Source of the DNA: Erpobdella octoculata
Lineage: Eukaryota > Annelida > Clitellata > Hirudinida > Erpobdellidae
Assembly: GCA_963978895.1 (NCBI GenBank)
Contig: OZ022238.1
Location: forward strand, 42,837,155 to 42,901,154
Length of the DNA stretch: 64,000 nt
Direction: 5' to 3'
The notes under the pieces were generated by a model. It had not been told where the DNA came from. It did no database searches and saw only the letters and a list, made by a program, of their open reading frames with translations. The translations under genes and the position numbers were made by a program. The number at the start of each line of letters is the position of its first letter. The stretch's first letter is position 1. Of the stretch, positions 47,008 through 62,538 are shown piece after piece.

Positions 47008-48640
47008 TGCTTATAAAGATATATTTAAATAATCGATAATATATAAACACACCTGAATTGCGGTATACTCGTCACGGAAGAGCGAGGGGGGTCAATTTAA
47101 AATGTCTACCATCATCGCGCACACATTCTCGCCTTGTGACATCTTTCTTGCCCGCACAGGTGTCAATTCATCATTTCATAGTTTTTATATTTTAATGATG
47201 ATGATGATGATAGCTGGAAATAAGTTTCTATTTAATTTTTCAACCGGAGTAAAATTTTCTCATTCCACGATTATTTCATAGCTATTTTATATTTATTATT
47301 ATATTAAACATCATGTCATTAAATATTTAGAAACACATTTATTATATCTTATTTTCTCGTGTCGTATTCCATTATTATGTTTTGACGGTTATTTCTGCAA
47401 AGTTAAAATGAACTTGAAAGTCACGACAAACTGCCACAACAATGCAAAATTGAAGAAAACGATAAAAATTACACTTGATATCGTTCAAGAAAAGAAATAT
47501 CACCATCATTACATGCTGGTATAAACACTATAAACTTATAAATAGAAATAACAGGTGCGATCAGATCGCCGGGAATTCTCGAACAATGCATAAGAAATCA
47601 ATGTACACACCGTGCGTACACAATACAATCGATACCATGTCACGTGGTACTAAATTCCCTGTAAAAGCGTGCACCACGGACGGCCCGACCTTGATGACCT
47701 TGATGATGTGATCAAATTTTACTTCTTGATTGAAAACTTTCCCTCTGAAACCGCGAAGAATTTGACGCGCGCTCGCTCAGACCGTGGGAAAGTATGATTG
47801 ACAGATTAAACAAACAAAGACATCGAAAAGAATGGGGGGATATAAGCGACAGTTTCCTCCTTCTAAAGTCGATGAACTTATGGACCACCAACGCCAAAAC
47901 TACTGTGAAATCGTTCCGAACTAAAAGCAATTCTCATGAAAATCTCCTTTGTAAATCCTGCGTTGGTCGTCGTGAAGCTAGACAGAATCAGTCAACAAAG
48001 TCCTGAAAAGATACGAGAGTATAACAAAGCAAAGGAAATCAACGCGGGAACAGGTGTGTTTACAATGGCAGATAGCAGGTTAGCAGACACGTGATAGATA
48101 AATTTCTCTAATAAACAAGGAACGATATGGAAGAGGAAGGGATTGAGCGGGAGGAGAGAGAGAGAGGTCACTAGGTCAAACGATTCTGCACCTTACAAGT
48201 TTGAAGTGGGGACAGATGCAATAACTGTGCTTAATCGAGTAAATGCGTATAAGATTATTGAGTGTGCACATAATTGTGTTCAGCTGAAATTTTTTTTAGA
48301 ATCAAACATGAAGTTGGCTTAGCAAAGTCAAGAAACCTCCACATCATGACATAAACAAATAAAATAGATACAATCAAATATAAAAACTATATAAGTAACC
48401 CAGTCGTCACCTTGTGTTTGAGAGGATGTGTTCGAATTCGAAATCACGTGAGACGGTCGAACTTTTCGAGTCGGAATGTAGAAAATGCATTCGACGATTA
48501 CATGAGAAATTCATCACGCTATTTATTTAAAGATAAACTCGTCGAAAAAGTGTTAAAAAACACGATCGCTCGATCACGTAACAAGATCGTTTTCGTAAAT
48601 TAGAAATTCTAATCAAATGCACAAAGAATTTATCCGGTTT
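47008..48640. other. LAR upstream region, GC content variable
   Basis: Mostly AT-rich, with more complex, GC-richer stretches at 47560-47780 and 48390-48600. They may be regulatory or untranslated sequence of LAR; no coding exon was recognised. Confidence 0.3.
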
Positions 48641-48650
48641 TTAGGCTCAC

Positions 48651-48800
48651 CTGTTGTTGCTTGGAAAACATTCAGGAGAATAATGAGAAAGAAAATTATG
48701 CCACACCGCCGCGGTCACTCTGCGACCTACGGATAGTTGAAGCCGAATGTCGTCAAAAAGTTGAGTGCAGCCGCTTTTGTCGGAACAGGACTTATTCCCC
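48651..48800 (-). other. candidate untranslated first exon of LAR
   Basis: On the minus strand a GC-richer segment ends in a strong donor, CAACAACAG|GTGAGCC, at 48651/48650, and lies 5.1 kb upstream of the acceptor of the signal-peptide exon. The frame has no long ORF. Transcript evidence is absent, so this is a prediction. Confidence 0.3.
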
Positions 48801-48802
48801 GG

Positions 48803-48985
48803 TGTGTGTTGGTGTGTGTGTGTATGTATGTGTGTGTGTGTGTGTGTGAATGTGTGTGTGTGTTTGAATGTGCGGGATGTAGGAAAAAGTGTGTGAATGT
48901 GAATATTTGCGTACATGAGTTGGATGTCATGTGCACGTTGTTTTTGAATGTAAATATAATGGGTGTGTGTGTGTGTGAAGTTATA
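48803..48985 (+). repeat. (GT)n-rich region
   Basis: TGTGTGTG with TATG and GAATG interruptions, in three blocks, next to the candidate first exon of LAR. Confidence 0.85.
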
Positions 48986-51123
<2,138 letters not shown>

Positions 51124-53056
51124 ATGGAAAATTCTATGATGCATAAATTGGCTGCAAAATTGGGCGTGAACACAGACTCGACGATCAGGTATTGTCCCCA
51201 GTCAAGCTGGACTTAAATGTTAATTTATCATTTTATATATGTGTTATATTATAAACTATTATATGCACTTTATGTCACAATATATAGGTCTGTGAAAAAA
51301 TTAAGGTAATTCTGTCAATCTTTATTACATTACTGGTCACAAGATCTAGTTAATCTAGTATCTAGTTTAGTAAAATCTATCTAACTAAGATCTACTATAC
51401 AGCTGATGTATGTATACACTATACAGACAGCTGATGTGATTTACTTTAATTAGTTTTACTTGTTTATAATAATACCTCCATAAAGAAGTAAAAAGTGTAT
51501 TACTTAGAACAATTTTAATGACCTGGACTTATTTATATTAATTAAATTGTCTCTTTTTATCAATTTGATGTTTTATATATTTTTATTAGAAAAGCGGAGG
51601 AATTGGCAAGGATTGTGGAGACGAAATCTGCAAGTGCATTTTTAAATTCTTCAAGTTCAGTTGCAGTTATTTGCCTTGAACTTGCCGCTGCACATCACTC
51701 CCAGCATGTGGACAGGGTAATCTATCGTAGTTATAATAATACTAGTAATCTAGAAACTTTTTTTATTATATTTAATCTGTTTTTGGTTAAAATATAATTT
51801 TTTTGTAGACTAAAGCAATTCAGCTTAGCAGCTTACCGAAGAAATCTTACATAACATCTTATAAATTAATTGAGCAAATGTTAAATATGAAACCAGACAT
51901 GTCGATATCAAACCTTTCGGTCCAGTTTGGCTGCTCGGAAGCTAGAAAATTTGCTGAAGAAGTACTTTCAAGGTTTGTAAGCACTTAAACTGATGTGTAA
52001 CACCATTTCAGTATTTTAAATGATTTCCTACTTATACATAGCTATCAGTTGACTCAGCAGAATGTAGACCTTGAAGATGTAAATAAAGACTTGTTCAATG
52101 CAGCATCACTTTACGTAGCAGGCAGGTATGAATTTTTGATCGTCTCCATTTTGTATGTTGTTGCATACAGAGATCACACTTAAAAGACTTAAAATCTGGT
52201 TTGATCGTTAATCATAGCATCTAGAAATGTGCAGTCAGTTTGAATTTTAAAATGCAAATAGCTTTTTGAATGGTTTTCAGTTTAAAAACAATTTTTTTTT
52301 TCTTAGATACTTTTTTTGACGAAATGCACTAAAGCAAATTATTTCTTCTACAGGAAATTAAAATTGAAAATGGATAAAACGAAACTTTTAAGCTGCATCG
52401 GAGCACATCGGTCGGCATTCGATCGACTGGTCACTCAACTCGATAAAATTGCATCCGACCTTCTTGCTGCAAAGAGTTTGTAATTAATTTTTCATTCAAT
52501 TGCTGCATCTTTGTTCTTTGGGTTTTTTTTGTTTTTTGTTTAGTTAGTTTAGTGACGTGTTTATGCAATTTGTGCTCCAGGTTGTAAAGTTACGTCAAAA
52601 GAAGCTCCATCGACTGCAAACCTTGATTTAGATTTGGAAAAGTCTCCAGGTTATTTTCTTGTTCAAAATGATGGTTTTAAAGCATAATGAAATCTAATCC
52701 CATTGTATTGATGCTTAGACGACTGTCAGAATTTTGATTTGTCAAACTCTGTTTTATGTTAACAGGTCTGGCAAGATTAATTTGAATACTTTAAAACAAG
52801 TGTAATTTTTATAAAATAGTAGTGTATTGTTTAAAGAAAACTTTTTATTCTGGATATTAAATGTAAAATCTTTCTTAATTGTCTTAAGAATTTAATGTAT
52901 TATTATTATTTTCTACTCTTTTCAGTTGCAGAAGAAGATGTTGAGCAGAAATTTACGGGAAAACAGAAGACAAATCACGTTGAAGAAGAACCTTTTTACG
53001 CATGGAGAGAACATATTCTTTCACAAGCCACGGAATTGTTGGCTCGTAAATCGTAG
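51124..53056 (+). CDS. ORC6: Origin recognition complex subunit 6, complete
   Basis: The smallest subunit of ORC, needed for loading the MCM helicase at replication origins; it has TFIIB-like folds and binds DNA. Seven exons in consistent phase give 253 codons: 51124-51188, 51590-51716, 51809-51972, 52042-52125, 52354-52475, 52581-52649, 52926-53056. The protein starts MENSMMHKLAAKLGVN and continues with RKAEELARI, VAVICLELAA, a second fold with SNLSVQFGCSEARKFAEEVL, and KLKLKMDKTKLLSCIGAHRSAF before RLVTQLDKIA. These match the order and spacing of animal ORC6 (about 252 residues). A low-complexity linker (exons 6-7) leads to the C-terminal FYAWREHILSQATELLARK, resembling the conserved Trp-containing helix that binds ORC3. 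All introns are GT-AG and short. The start is the first ATG in frame with the homologous N-terminus. Confidence 0.95.
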
Positions 53057-54244
53057 TAGACTCGCATGTTTAGTTAATTCATTAAAAACAAAAACTTCTA
53101 AAGAATTGCTGAAAAGATAATAAAAAATAGTAATTGTCCTTTAACATGCATCTTGTGCCAGTTTGTTGTTTATGTTGGCTGTGTTCTTTCATGGAGACCA
53201 GACATGCGTTGTTGCGTGATTGTTTTATCCAGAAGTTCATTCGATGCACATGGAAAACAGTTATTATAATAATAATTTAATTGTAGATGGTTGTTGATGT
53301 CTATTTATGTCATTTGCAACTAACTGTCAGGCTGTCGTCCGTCCATGCTATCCTGAAATCACTAAAAAGAACGCCAGATGCTGCTTACTTCGTTCTCGCT
53401 TGCTCTGAAAGTCGTTAAATTAAGATGGAGTGAAATGAAGATTTGTAGGGAAGTGTATTAAGGGTCGTGCAAGTTAACATTGACCATTTCGAGGTTGTTA
53501 ACTTAATAGAGCTACTTAGTTAATGTTTCTATTAGCTCTTGAGGAATAAATGCTGATTTAATCAAACCAAATAGCGCACTCTCGCTTGCTCTTTTAGTAA
53601 AACACACATGTCAAACTTCTTTCAAGTGTACATTTTTTTTTTAATTTTCGGTCTTCAAACTTTGCTAAAAAATATATAATTTTGTAGAAAAAAATCAAAC
53701 AAACTAGAAAGAGGAGTTCAAATAAATGGAATCCCTTGTTGGAAAGAACTTTTTCACAAGACTTTTTACTGAATATAAAAATTACAAATTTATGGGGGCA
53801 ACCAGTGCAAGTTAAATTATTCATTTTTTTTGTAATTCATTAGTATTCATACAAGGGGGTGGTAAAAGTTACATTTACACGACATTGAGTCGCCTGTCTG
53901 AAAAAAATAAGCAAATCATTTGAATGATCAGGGATCATTTCTGGAGGGGAGGGAGACTCTTACCCCTGGTGCCGAAGTGGGCCCTGATAAGGTTGAAGTG
54001 GACTCCCATGTCTTTGCGTTGAACACAAGGGCCCCCCGGTCATCTTAGGAAAAATAAATTTTCCCGCGGTCACCAGCTTTTTTGGCAAGTATAAGTGTAG
54101 TAGTTTTTGGAAAAGTTCCTCCGACTATCATCACCCCGTCCCCGGTCATCAGCTTTTTTTGCATGGAATTAGCATTATGATGAAAAATGTTAGAACGTAT
54201 GGGCCCTTTAAACACGTTGCTCACCCCAAGGTTTTGCTGAAAAG
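53057..54244. other. ORC6 3' flank and intergenic
   Basis: Downstream of the ORC6 stop. A repeated phrase, GTCACCAGCTTTTTTGGCA and GTCATCAGCTTTTTTTGCA (54070 and 54147), suggests a small duplicated element. No gene recognised. Confidence 0.4.
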
Positions 54245-54254
54245 ACGTCCCTGC

Positions 54255-54330
54255 TAATGATGCACAATGCACACACACGCACACAAACACACGCACACAC
54301 ACACACACCACACACACACACAGAGAGAGA
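54255..54330. repeat. (CA)n then (GA)n microsatellite
   Basis: ACACACAC-type repeats with interruptions followed by GAGAGAGAG. Confidence 0.9.
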
Positions 54331-56255
54331 GAAATCCCCTATCGTTGCAGCGATTACAGAAAGTATTTCCTATTGTGGACACTTCAAGCCAATCATCATT
54401 CATTACAGCTGTCATGAAGACTTTCTACATAGGAAGAGTATAAGTGAGTAATTGTAGTACATCTGCATTTTTGTGTGTGTGGTCTGTAAAACACTTGGCC
54501 TCATTTCATCAGTATTTCAGTGCACTCACGCCCTCATTATAGCAAACTGCATAACTAATTATTACATTTCAAAGTCACATGAGACTGTCCTTGCTCGTTT
54601 AATTAATTAACATGATCGTCTTCTTGAAACAATAAACCTGAATTGATTAATTAAAGCATTAATCAAACAGCACGCTATCGAGGACACTATACTTTTTAAA
54701 CAGATGCTCGACACTGACTATCGCATAAACAGACAAGCAAATTAGGACCAGTTGGGCGCACCTATTGTTCTTGTAAGATTAAACCATATTTTTTGATCTC
54801 TTGGTAAATTCATTGCATGGAAGGAAACATTTTTCCGACTTCAGTTTAGGAGGCAAAAACTTAATTCTTTAAAAAAAAAACTTTTAAAATTAACTTATTT
54901 TGGTTATAATTTCTTCTGTTCAACTCTGCAAAGTCACCTTCCAGCAGTTTTTTGCATCTATAGAAGTTGACATTACGTTAATCTGCTGCACTCTATTATT
55001 ATTATTATTATTAATTACGTCACATTGAATAAGCCGACCACAGGGATTTTGAGAGAAGAAGTTTAATAATTCCAAAAAAGCGTGGAAACAAAACAAAATT
55101 CCTCATTGGCCATCTGAATAATCAATTGGTCAAAAGTTTCAGAAAATGAAGCTACCTAGCATAAGCAGGCAATATATATGTGGAACATCTTCTAATAAAG
55201 AAGAATAACTCAATTTTGATAGGACGAAATTTAAGTAGAACGGAAACATAGAAACAAATATAATGGCTTACGAAAACGAGTTAACCAATTTGACCAAAAA
55301 AAATAAAAATAAAATAATAATGATGATAACAACAACCTGATTATAAATTACAATAATGAAACAGAAATAAATCAATTTCAAAAGCAACTAAAAGCATATT
55401 ATAAGCTCTGTGATTTATCAACTGACCGCCACTCGAAATAATAATAATAAAAACATTAAACTCTTAATTTGATGTGCAAGGAGTGCTGGCCATTTATAAT
55501 TAATAAGGTGTACTATCCTAATTTGCTTAATTAAGTCAGTTATTTCTCTGTTTATTATTTTCAATGTTATACTATTTATAGCATCTTGCAATCTCGCGAA
55601 GATGAGCCAATGAACGAATATTTACCACCCGTTGTTGCGACAGGAGTGCACCTAACATTGCTTATCCAAAACAGGAGGCTGGTATGAAAAAAAATACATC
55701 ACTGAACCATACTGAGTATAAGATGAATCTCTTTAAATTATTATATAAAATATATTTGGTATAAATCTCTTTGAATTATTAGTATTAATAATAATATCGG
55801 TATTATTATAAAAAAGAATTTCATTAGAAAAAATCAGCACTTGTAAACAAATAACTAGAACATTTAAACATAAAATAAGAACACATAAGACAGACATTTG
55901 AAGGGGAAATTTTTTTTTAATGTCCTTAACACACACCACATTTGAAGTAGACATCATGATCTTAAAATAATAAATAAATAAACAAACACACCCGAATAAG
56001 CACAGCTCTACTTATGATTCAAAACATCCAGGCATTTTCTGGTCAATAAACAACAACAACATACTAATCATAAACAACAACATACTAATCATAAACAACA
56101 ACATATTAATCATAAACAACAACAACATAAAGCAGCAGTAGGAAGATGATTGAAATTTATTTTGAAGAATACAACTTTTATTAATAATATTTATAATAAA
56201 ATAACTTTCACAATATATAATTATTCTCATAATATAATAATAATAATAATAATGA

Positions 56256-56287
<32 letters not shown>

Positions 56288-57562
56288 ATATGCCAGTAAA
56301 TAAAAACGAACTTCTAAAATGAAGTCATAGATTTCAAATAAACAAGTTTTAATTTAAAAAAAATGAAAAAGATAATAATAATAATACAATCTAAATAAAT
56401 GTGAAATAAAATGAACACATGTTTATGTGCGTGTGTGTGTGTGTGTTTCCCACAGATGGAATCCACCTACACATACAAAACATTCATTGGATGATTTTTC
56501 AAGATTTACATGTGATGCTGCCTGATGCTGAAGGCTTCATTCTATAAATACCAGAATCAATCAGAAAAGAAAGTTTGGATAACAGGATAACAGGATAACA
56601 CACTTTTAATATGTAGTTTGGATAACAGGATAACACACTTTTACTATGTAGCATGTTATTATGTTTGCTTGTTGACAACTCTGTGACAGACAAACAATAA
56701 CGAAGTTCTCAATCTTAAAATTTAAGCAAAACGTAAAATTATACAAATTTTAAATCAACAAAAATTAACAACAACAATACATTGCAAACCAAAACCCCAT
56801 TTGAAACAGGAGAAATTAGAAGAGAACAAAAAACCTGCCAATTGTAATGAATAGATGAATAGACATCAACAACAATGAAATAAATTAACATTAATGAAAT
56901 TAAATGACAAATATATAATTTATTGTACCTGCAACCACCACCACCATGACATAAGCACAAATGGGTATACAATTATTATTATTAAGAACTCCATTACCGA
57001 TACAAGAAAAACAAAGAAATTATAACCAAACAATTTTTTTTAATAGAATTCAACTCACCGAGACCGATCCTAATAATGGACATTGTAGATGAATACATAA
57101 GAATACAAAAAACTACAATTCATTGCCCCTGATGATAGTGACCGACAAGGTCTTGCTAATTTGATTCATCGGATCAGTTAATAGGAGACAGAAAGAGAGA
57201 GGAGGAGATGGAGAGAGAATGAAAGAGAAAAACCCAGGGATGGGAGAGTGGTCTGCCCCCCAAAGCACCAAGAAGAAGAGAAAAAGAGAAAGTAAAAGAA
57301 AGAGAAATTGCAGCTGAAAAGCGTGGGAAGCATCAAGTCTTCAAGATTGCACGAAATCTAATAATCTCAATAACACCCACGCATGCACGCGCACACACAC
57401 GTACACAGCATCTCTATTCCAACTAACTTCTTTTAAAAAGATATGAATGAAAAAGCAAGAACAAGCGCAGCAAGTGACTTTAAATGTTTCTTAAATATAA
57501 TAGTAATAATAATAATTATAACCATAACAAGTAACAACTAAAAAATAACGAGCCAGCAAGCA
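54331..57562. other. intergenic / 3' UTR region with small tandem repeats
   Basis: No coding exon recognised. Contains TAATAATAA runs (56236-56290), three units of AACAACAACATACTAATCAT type (56046-56115), repeated GGATAACAGGATAACACACT (56576-56640), and a GAGA-rich tract (57185-57310). The part nearest 57562 is probably the 3' UTR of the CaaX gene. Confidence 0.5.
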
Positions 57563-60500
57563 TTAGGCAACAGTGCAGCAGTTGCCACACTTTTTACTCT
57601 TCTTCAGTTTCACTTCCTCAGCCTTCTGAGGGACAGCAAAGGAGGCAGTTCCTTTGGACACCTCGACTTCGATGGACTGCGGTCCAACGGCCTCGGGCGT
57701 GGAATGGACAGGCTTTGACACGACGGCCTCTATGACATCGTCCGACTGGTTGGCGTCCCCATGGTGAGGTGACGACGGGGGATGATCCAGCTGTACATCC
57801 GGGTCCTCTATGTGGATTTCTGTTCTCGTTATGGTAGAATGAGATATTATGTAATCAGCCTTCTGCGAAAGAATACCTTCGGCAGTGAACGGGTTCTCGC
57901 CGCTGTCAACCCTGCTGTTGAATTGTTTAAAAAAAATTAACAATTTAAATTAATTGTGAAATGAATAAAAATACTTTATTGTTAAATTTAATCATATTTT
58001 TTTCAATTAAAAATTTATTGCATTTCAAAATTTTATGCATCTTTACAACAGCAACTATAAAGGAATAAAAATGACATAAAATATGTGTAACCAATCATTT
58101 TTAATAATTATTATATCCTCAGCCATATCAATTGAGCGACACTAACATTCTACAAATTCAGGAATTAATGCAATAGAGAAAAAATGCTGATGAGATAAAT
58201 AACAGAGATGATAATTAATGTGAAATCACTTTTAAACTTCTCTCATAAAATGCATAAGTATATTTGATTGAAAACCATAATAGAAAAATTAATTGCAGCA
58301 TAGTTTTGGAATATCTCACAAATATTTTTTAAGCTCATAAATTCAAATTAAGAAAAGTCGAAATAATAAAATAATATCTTAAAAAAACTAAAACACGCTT
58401 TTATAAAATACTCTAAAAAAGAGAAAATAAATTTTCTAAGCATAAAAGCGTGGGGTGCTCTCTATGTATGCGATCGTTGGAGTGCAAAAAAGAAAGCGCC
58501 TTACGCTTTTATGTTTAAAAAATACATTTTCTACTTTTGAGAGCATTTTATAAAAGCAGATTTTTTTAAATTAATTTTTTTTAAGAAAATTAAAAAATTG
58601 AATAGAATGCATTGTCATGAAAAGCGAGTTTAAATTTCAAGTATCAGCTTGATTGGATGACGAGAAGTTAGTTAATTTCTACTACCAAGATTCATCCCTG
58701 ACAACATCAACGGACATCTGAAGCTGAAGAAAAACATGCAAAAACAATCCAACCAATCAGAACCTTGGTTTAAGATGTGCAGTCTCGACAACATCAATAA
58801 TACAATTTTTAAATCTTTTTCATGATCAAAAAGAATAATGTTCGTACGTTGAGAAATGTCAAGTTGTTAGAGCCGAGTTAAAAAATCTAACGAAAAGAAA
58901 AAAATTTGATTACACATATTCTTAAAAAACCTCGAAGGTCACGCACATTGAAACCCAGCACGTGTTAAATGTGTGCAAGCTGACAGACGACTGAAAAAGT
59001 GAAAATTTTCCAAGTAAACATTTGAATGTACAAAAAGCTTCTGTGATCATTGCGATTGATATTCCTCATTGTTCCCAGGTCTCCAACAAAATCAAACTGA
59101 ATGCACTGAATGGAACTAAGTAATCATATTACAATATATACATAACTGCACAACTTGGGTAATTTAAGGCATGCTTTGCTAACATGATATATTTATAATT
59201 TATATAAAAACAAACAGTAAGCTTCAACTGTAAAAAAATACTACGTAAAAATGACAATTTATTTAACTCAACTCAGCAAATAATTTAAAAAAAAAATAAC
59301 TTGCACTAATGGAATATGCACTGTTTACACAATTACTGGCTCAAATCCCGAAACTGAGCTATGAAGTCATCTCAATGCTTTAAGTTTAACAACTTTAGTG
59401 GAAAGAAGAAATTAAGATGACTCTATTCAACTGTTCATGTTTATGTGCATATTTCGAGAGATAAAAGTTAGAAAAATTAAATTGTTTTCAAACCAAAGTA
59501 AATAACAAGTGAAGCATAAAAACCTTGTTTTTTTTTAATCTTTTATAATTTTTTAATTCGTCGACTAAAGAATGTTTGCAAATTTTTTTTATGATAGTAA
59601 CTCTACAAAATATGAAAAGACTGACCACAGTCTTCTAAATACTTAATATGTGGAGATTGAAAATATAAGAAACTTTCGAATCGATATGGAATAAACAAAT
59701 TTTTGTATTATAATTTTTTAATTTGAAAATTAAATCTTGCTTTCTCTAAATAAACTAAAAAATTAATGGTTCGTTTCTCCACACAAAATTTGTAATTTTA
59801 AAATTTTTTTTAAGGTTCAACCGATTTTATTCTATAATTCACTCAAATTTTGTCCAATCAATCTGAAAATTGAATAGAATGTAAAGTCTGCTGCAACAAA
59901 TAAATCAATAAACTGCTTCAAAGCAGCTCTTGATCATGGACTGAAAGCCGATCAAGCTTATCAGCTGTCACAGTGGGACTGACAACATACTTAAATGGTC
60001 TTGCCACTGCAGGATGTACTACAACTGCTACTACTATTAATAAAAATTACTAAATATTTTACATAAATAAATGCATAAATGAAAACAATGTACAGTTGGT
60101 GGTTAGTACTCTTTCTATTTTCCAAGTTCAAAGATGCATCGTCACAATACAAGAAAATGTTTTAGAGTAAAGCAATAAACACAAGTAAAAACACAACTAA
60201 TTAAATAACGGATTCTCACAATTTAGAATGTGTAAATTTTTACATTTAAGAAATTATATTATAAAAATTACATAATTAATAATTAATTTAAATGTTTCAT
60301 GAACATCTTGAGCGAGGAGCAAATGAATTTTTTAAGGTAATTTTTTAGTAAAAAAAAGTAAATCTTGAGCAGCAGACAAAAATTGTTATGGTGCTAAACA
60401 TTTGGAATAAACTGTTTTATTATTTCAAAAACTATGGAGCTTTATTTATATGCACTTTATAATGATATCATAGCCATTAATGTGTAGGTTTCAGCCCTTT

Positions 60501-61706
60501 TCTTAGCAGATTCTTAGAGTTTCGGCCAACAGCTAAAATATAATAACCATTTTATTACTTAAATTTTAAAAGTTATTAAAATAAAAGTGTACTTTAGGTG
60601 CAACTCTATTTTTTCAATTCAAAAAAGGTAGAAAAGCACGAAAGGTGATGGCTTTCATATAGTTTACCTGAATTAACCAAAAATAACAACATTCACAGTT
60701 TATTTTAAATCTTTAAAAAAACTACAAACCATTCAAGAATAAGCTAATAACTCACAACTGCAGTTGTGTTTTATTCTTATTTTGTAGCTGTATTTTCAAA
60801 AGTATTGCCCTTTCTGAATTATATCAAAATTGACTCAGTATGCCATCCAATTGGATTATTATGATTTTTTTCAAATATCCTTAATTTCATTTCCAAATTT
60901 AGTTTGATATTCAGGCCAAATAATTTGATGAAGATTCATTTTAGTTGCACCTACCTTTTTCTGCTAATGCCCAAAAGCAGAAAATGTGGTGACATTTGCA
61001 TAAAAAAAACAAAAATGTCCAGAATTAAAAAGAAACAGCATTCGTCGTAAACTTTAAAATAATTTAATTTACAGTCGGGAGAAATCCAAATGAACTGAAA
61101 TAAAGAACTAAAAAAATGTTTTTATTATAAGCTCTATTTAATAAGAAATTATAAAATATGACAACTTAAAGACTTAAACGTTTAACCCAGCCAAAATTTT
61201 CTGCTCAACAGAACGGTGACTCATAGCAGTTTGCATGAAGTCACCAACTTGCCATATCTTTTAATAAAATTAATAGTATAAAAATATATGTGAACTCATA
61301 ATTTATAAAGCCAGTGAATAAAACTAGCCAGACTAATTAATTAACTAAACTATTCAAACTAGTCACACTAGTGTAAACACTCACTGGAAGTTTTCAAACT
61401 ACTGAAAGTTCAAATATAAAATAAATATGAATAGAGCTACAGAAACAAAAAAAACATCTACGCATTTTTTTAAATTTATTAAATTAATCTCCATTTCATT
61501 TCCATGCATAGACAAAATAATAATAATAACAGAGAATGAATTAGAAAAAAGTCGAGGTCAAGGATACCGGCACCAGTTTCGATAGAAACCGTAACAACAG
61601 GAATAATGCGGATTAATTTTAGTAAACACTCATAAATATTTAATAATTCATATAACATAATAATAAATGCCTACCTCGAAACGACAGCAGATGTTTCGTC
61701 TGCCAT
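57563..61706 (-). CDS. small acidic protein with C-terminal CaaX box
   Basis: Two coding exons: 61706-61675 (MADETSAVVS plus two bases of the next codon) and 57914-57563, joined by a 3.76 kb GT-AG intron. Together they give 127 residues. The body is acidic and Pro/Ser-rich (TITRTEIHIEDPDVQLD, then HHGDANQSDD) with no clear folded domain. The C-terminus KLKKSKKCGNCCTVA is basic, then Cys-rich, then CTVA, a CaaX box for farnesylation. The extra Cys residues could be palmitoylated, placing the protein on the inner face of a membrane. Paralemmins share this type of end (basic stretch, then CxCCaaX), but their coiled coil is not present here, so the family is open. The acceptor is a tandem CAGCAG, allowing one codon more or less. 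Additional exons inside the intron cannot be excluded. Confidence 0.7.
57915..61674 (-). other. intron of the CaaX gene
   Basis: AT-rich, without recognised exons. Contains the family R repeat copy 4 and many poly-A/T runs. The donor is TCGAG|GTAGGC at 61675/61674. Confidence 0.6.
58560..59930. repeat. AT-rich dispersed repeat (family R), copy 4
   Basis: Shares GAATGCATTGTCATGAAA, GACGAGAAGTTAGTTAATTT, GACCACAGTCTTCTAAATAC and TTTGAAAATTAAAT blocks, in order, with copies at 12032-12654, 21984-22930 and 35690-35940. It appears the longest of the four. No ORF or clear termini. Confidence 0.55.
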
Positions 61707-62440
61707 TCTGTAACTTTTTATTTATCGAAATCAGGGATGAACAAGCTACTACGACAAATTTGGGCAAACAGTAGACAGATTTTATCACATTAAATGACTA
61801 TATTTGCTTAAATGTTTAAGAAAACCTTTTAAACTTTTTCACATGCAGAATTACTCTCATAATGTTACATTTATATCTGAATACTGCTGTACCAAAGTCT
61901 CAATTAGCCGAGCACTCGTTGAATATAACCCACAGTTCACAAATAAACTATGCTTGGCGCGAATGAAAGATATTTTCGATAACATCTATACTTTAAGCTG
62001 ATTTCGGTTTAGAATGTTTACAGGACTGGAAGATAAATCTTCAGGCTCATGGCTTGATTGACATGATAAGTTTGAACAGTTTTAGGCCTACCACTCGAAA
62101 ATTATGTAGGCTATATAAGCTAGGTAGGCAAGATTCAGACTAGTATTGAAATGGTAAGGTCGTCATTTCAACAAAACCATGGGAGGAAAGATGTTAAAAG
62201 GTCCCACACCTTACATTTTTTATTCTAATTTCTTATTGCTAAATTTTTATCCTGAAATAGCGGATGACCGGGGAATGGGTTACTTGTTATTTGTCATAAT
62301 TTATAGATTTTTTTGAATCTATGGGGAGCCACTTTAACGTCAGGGAGAACCCACTTCAACGTCAGATGGGGCCGCTTCAAAGCATGCGTAAAAAACTCCA
62401 AAAACTGCAAAAACGAAAATAGTAAACTATCAATTCCTAG
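61707..62440. other. upstream region of the CaaX gene
   Basis: Promoter and 5' UTR of the minus-strand gene should lie just above 61706. The sequence at 62320-62380 has two AACGTCAG-type repeats. Nothing else recognised. Confidence 0.4.
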
Positions 62441-62446
62441 GGGGGT

Positions 62447-62538
62447 GCGAACTTTTCAAACCCTCAACAAAATATTTATTATCCTAAATGGTTCGAACTT
62501 TTCAAACCCTCAACAAAATATTTATTATCCTAAATGGT
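62447..62538. repeat. tandem duplication of 46 bases
   Basis: GCGAACTTTTCAAACCCTC through TTATTATCCTAAATG and its repeat TCGAACTTTTCAAACCCTC through TTATTATCCTAAATG are nearly identical and adjacent. Confidence 0.9.

Noticed and set aside
53594..53824. Small ORF near 53.7 kb
   Set aside because: AT-rich, no recognisable motif, no splice context; treated as chance.
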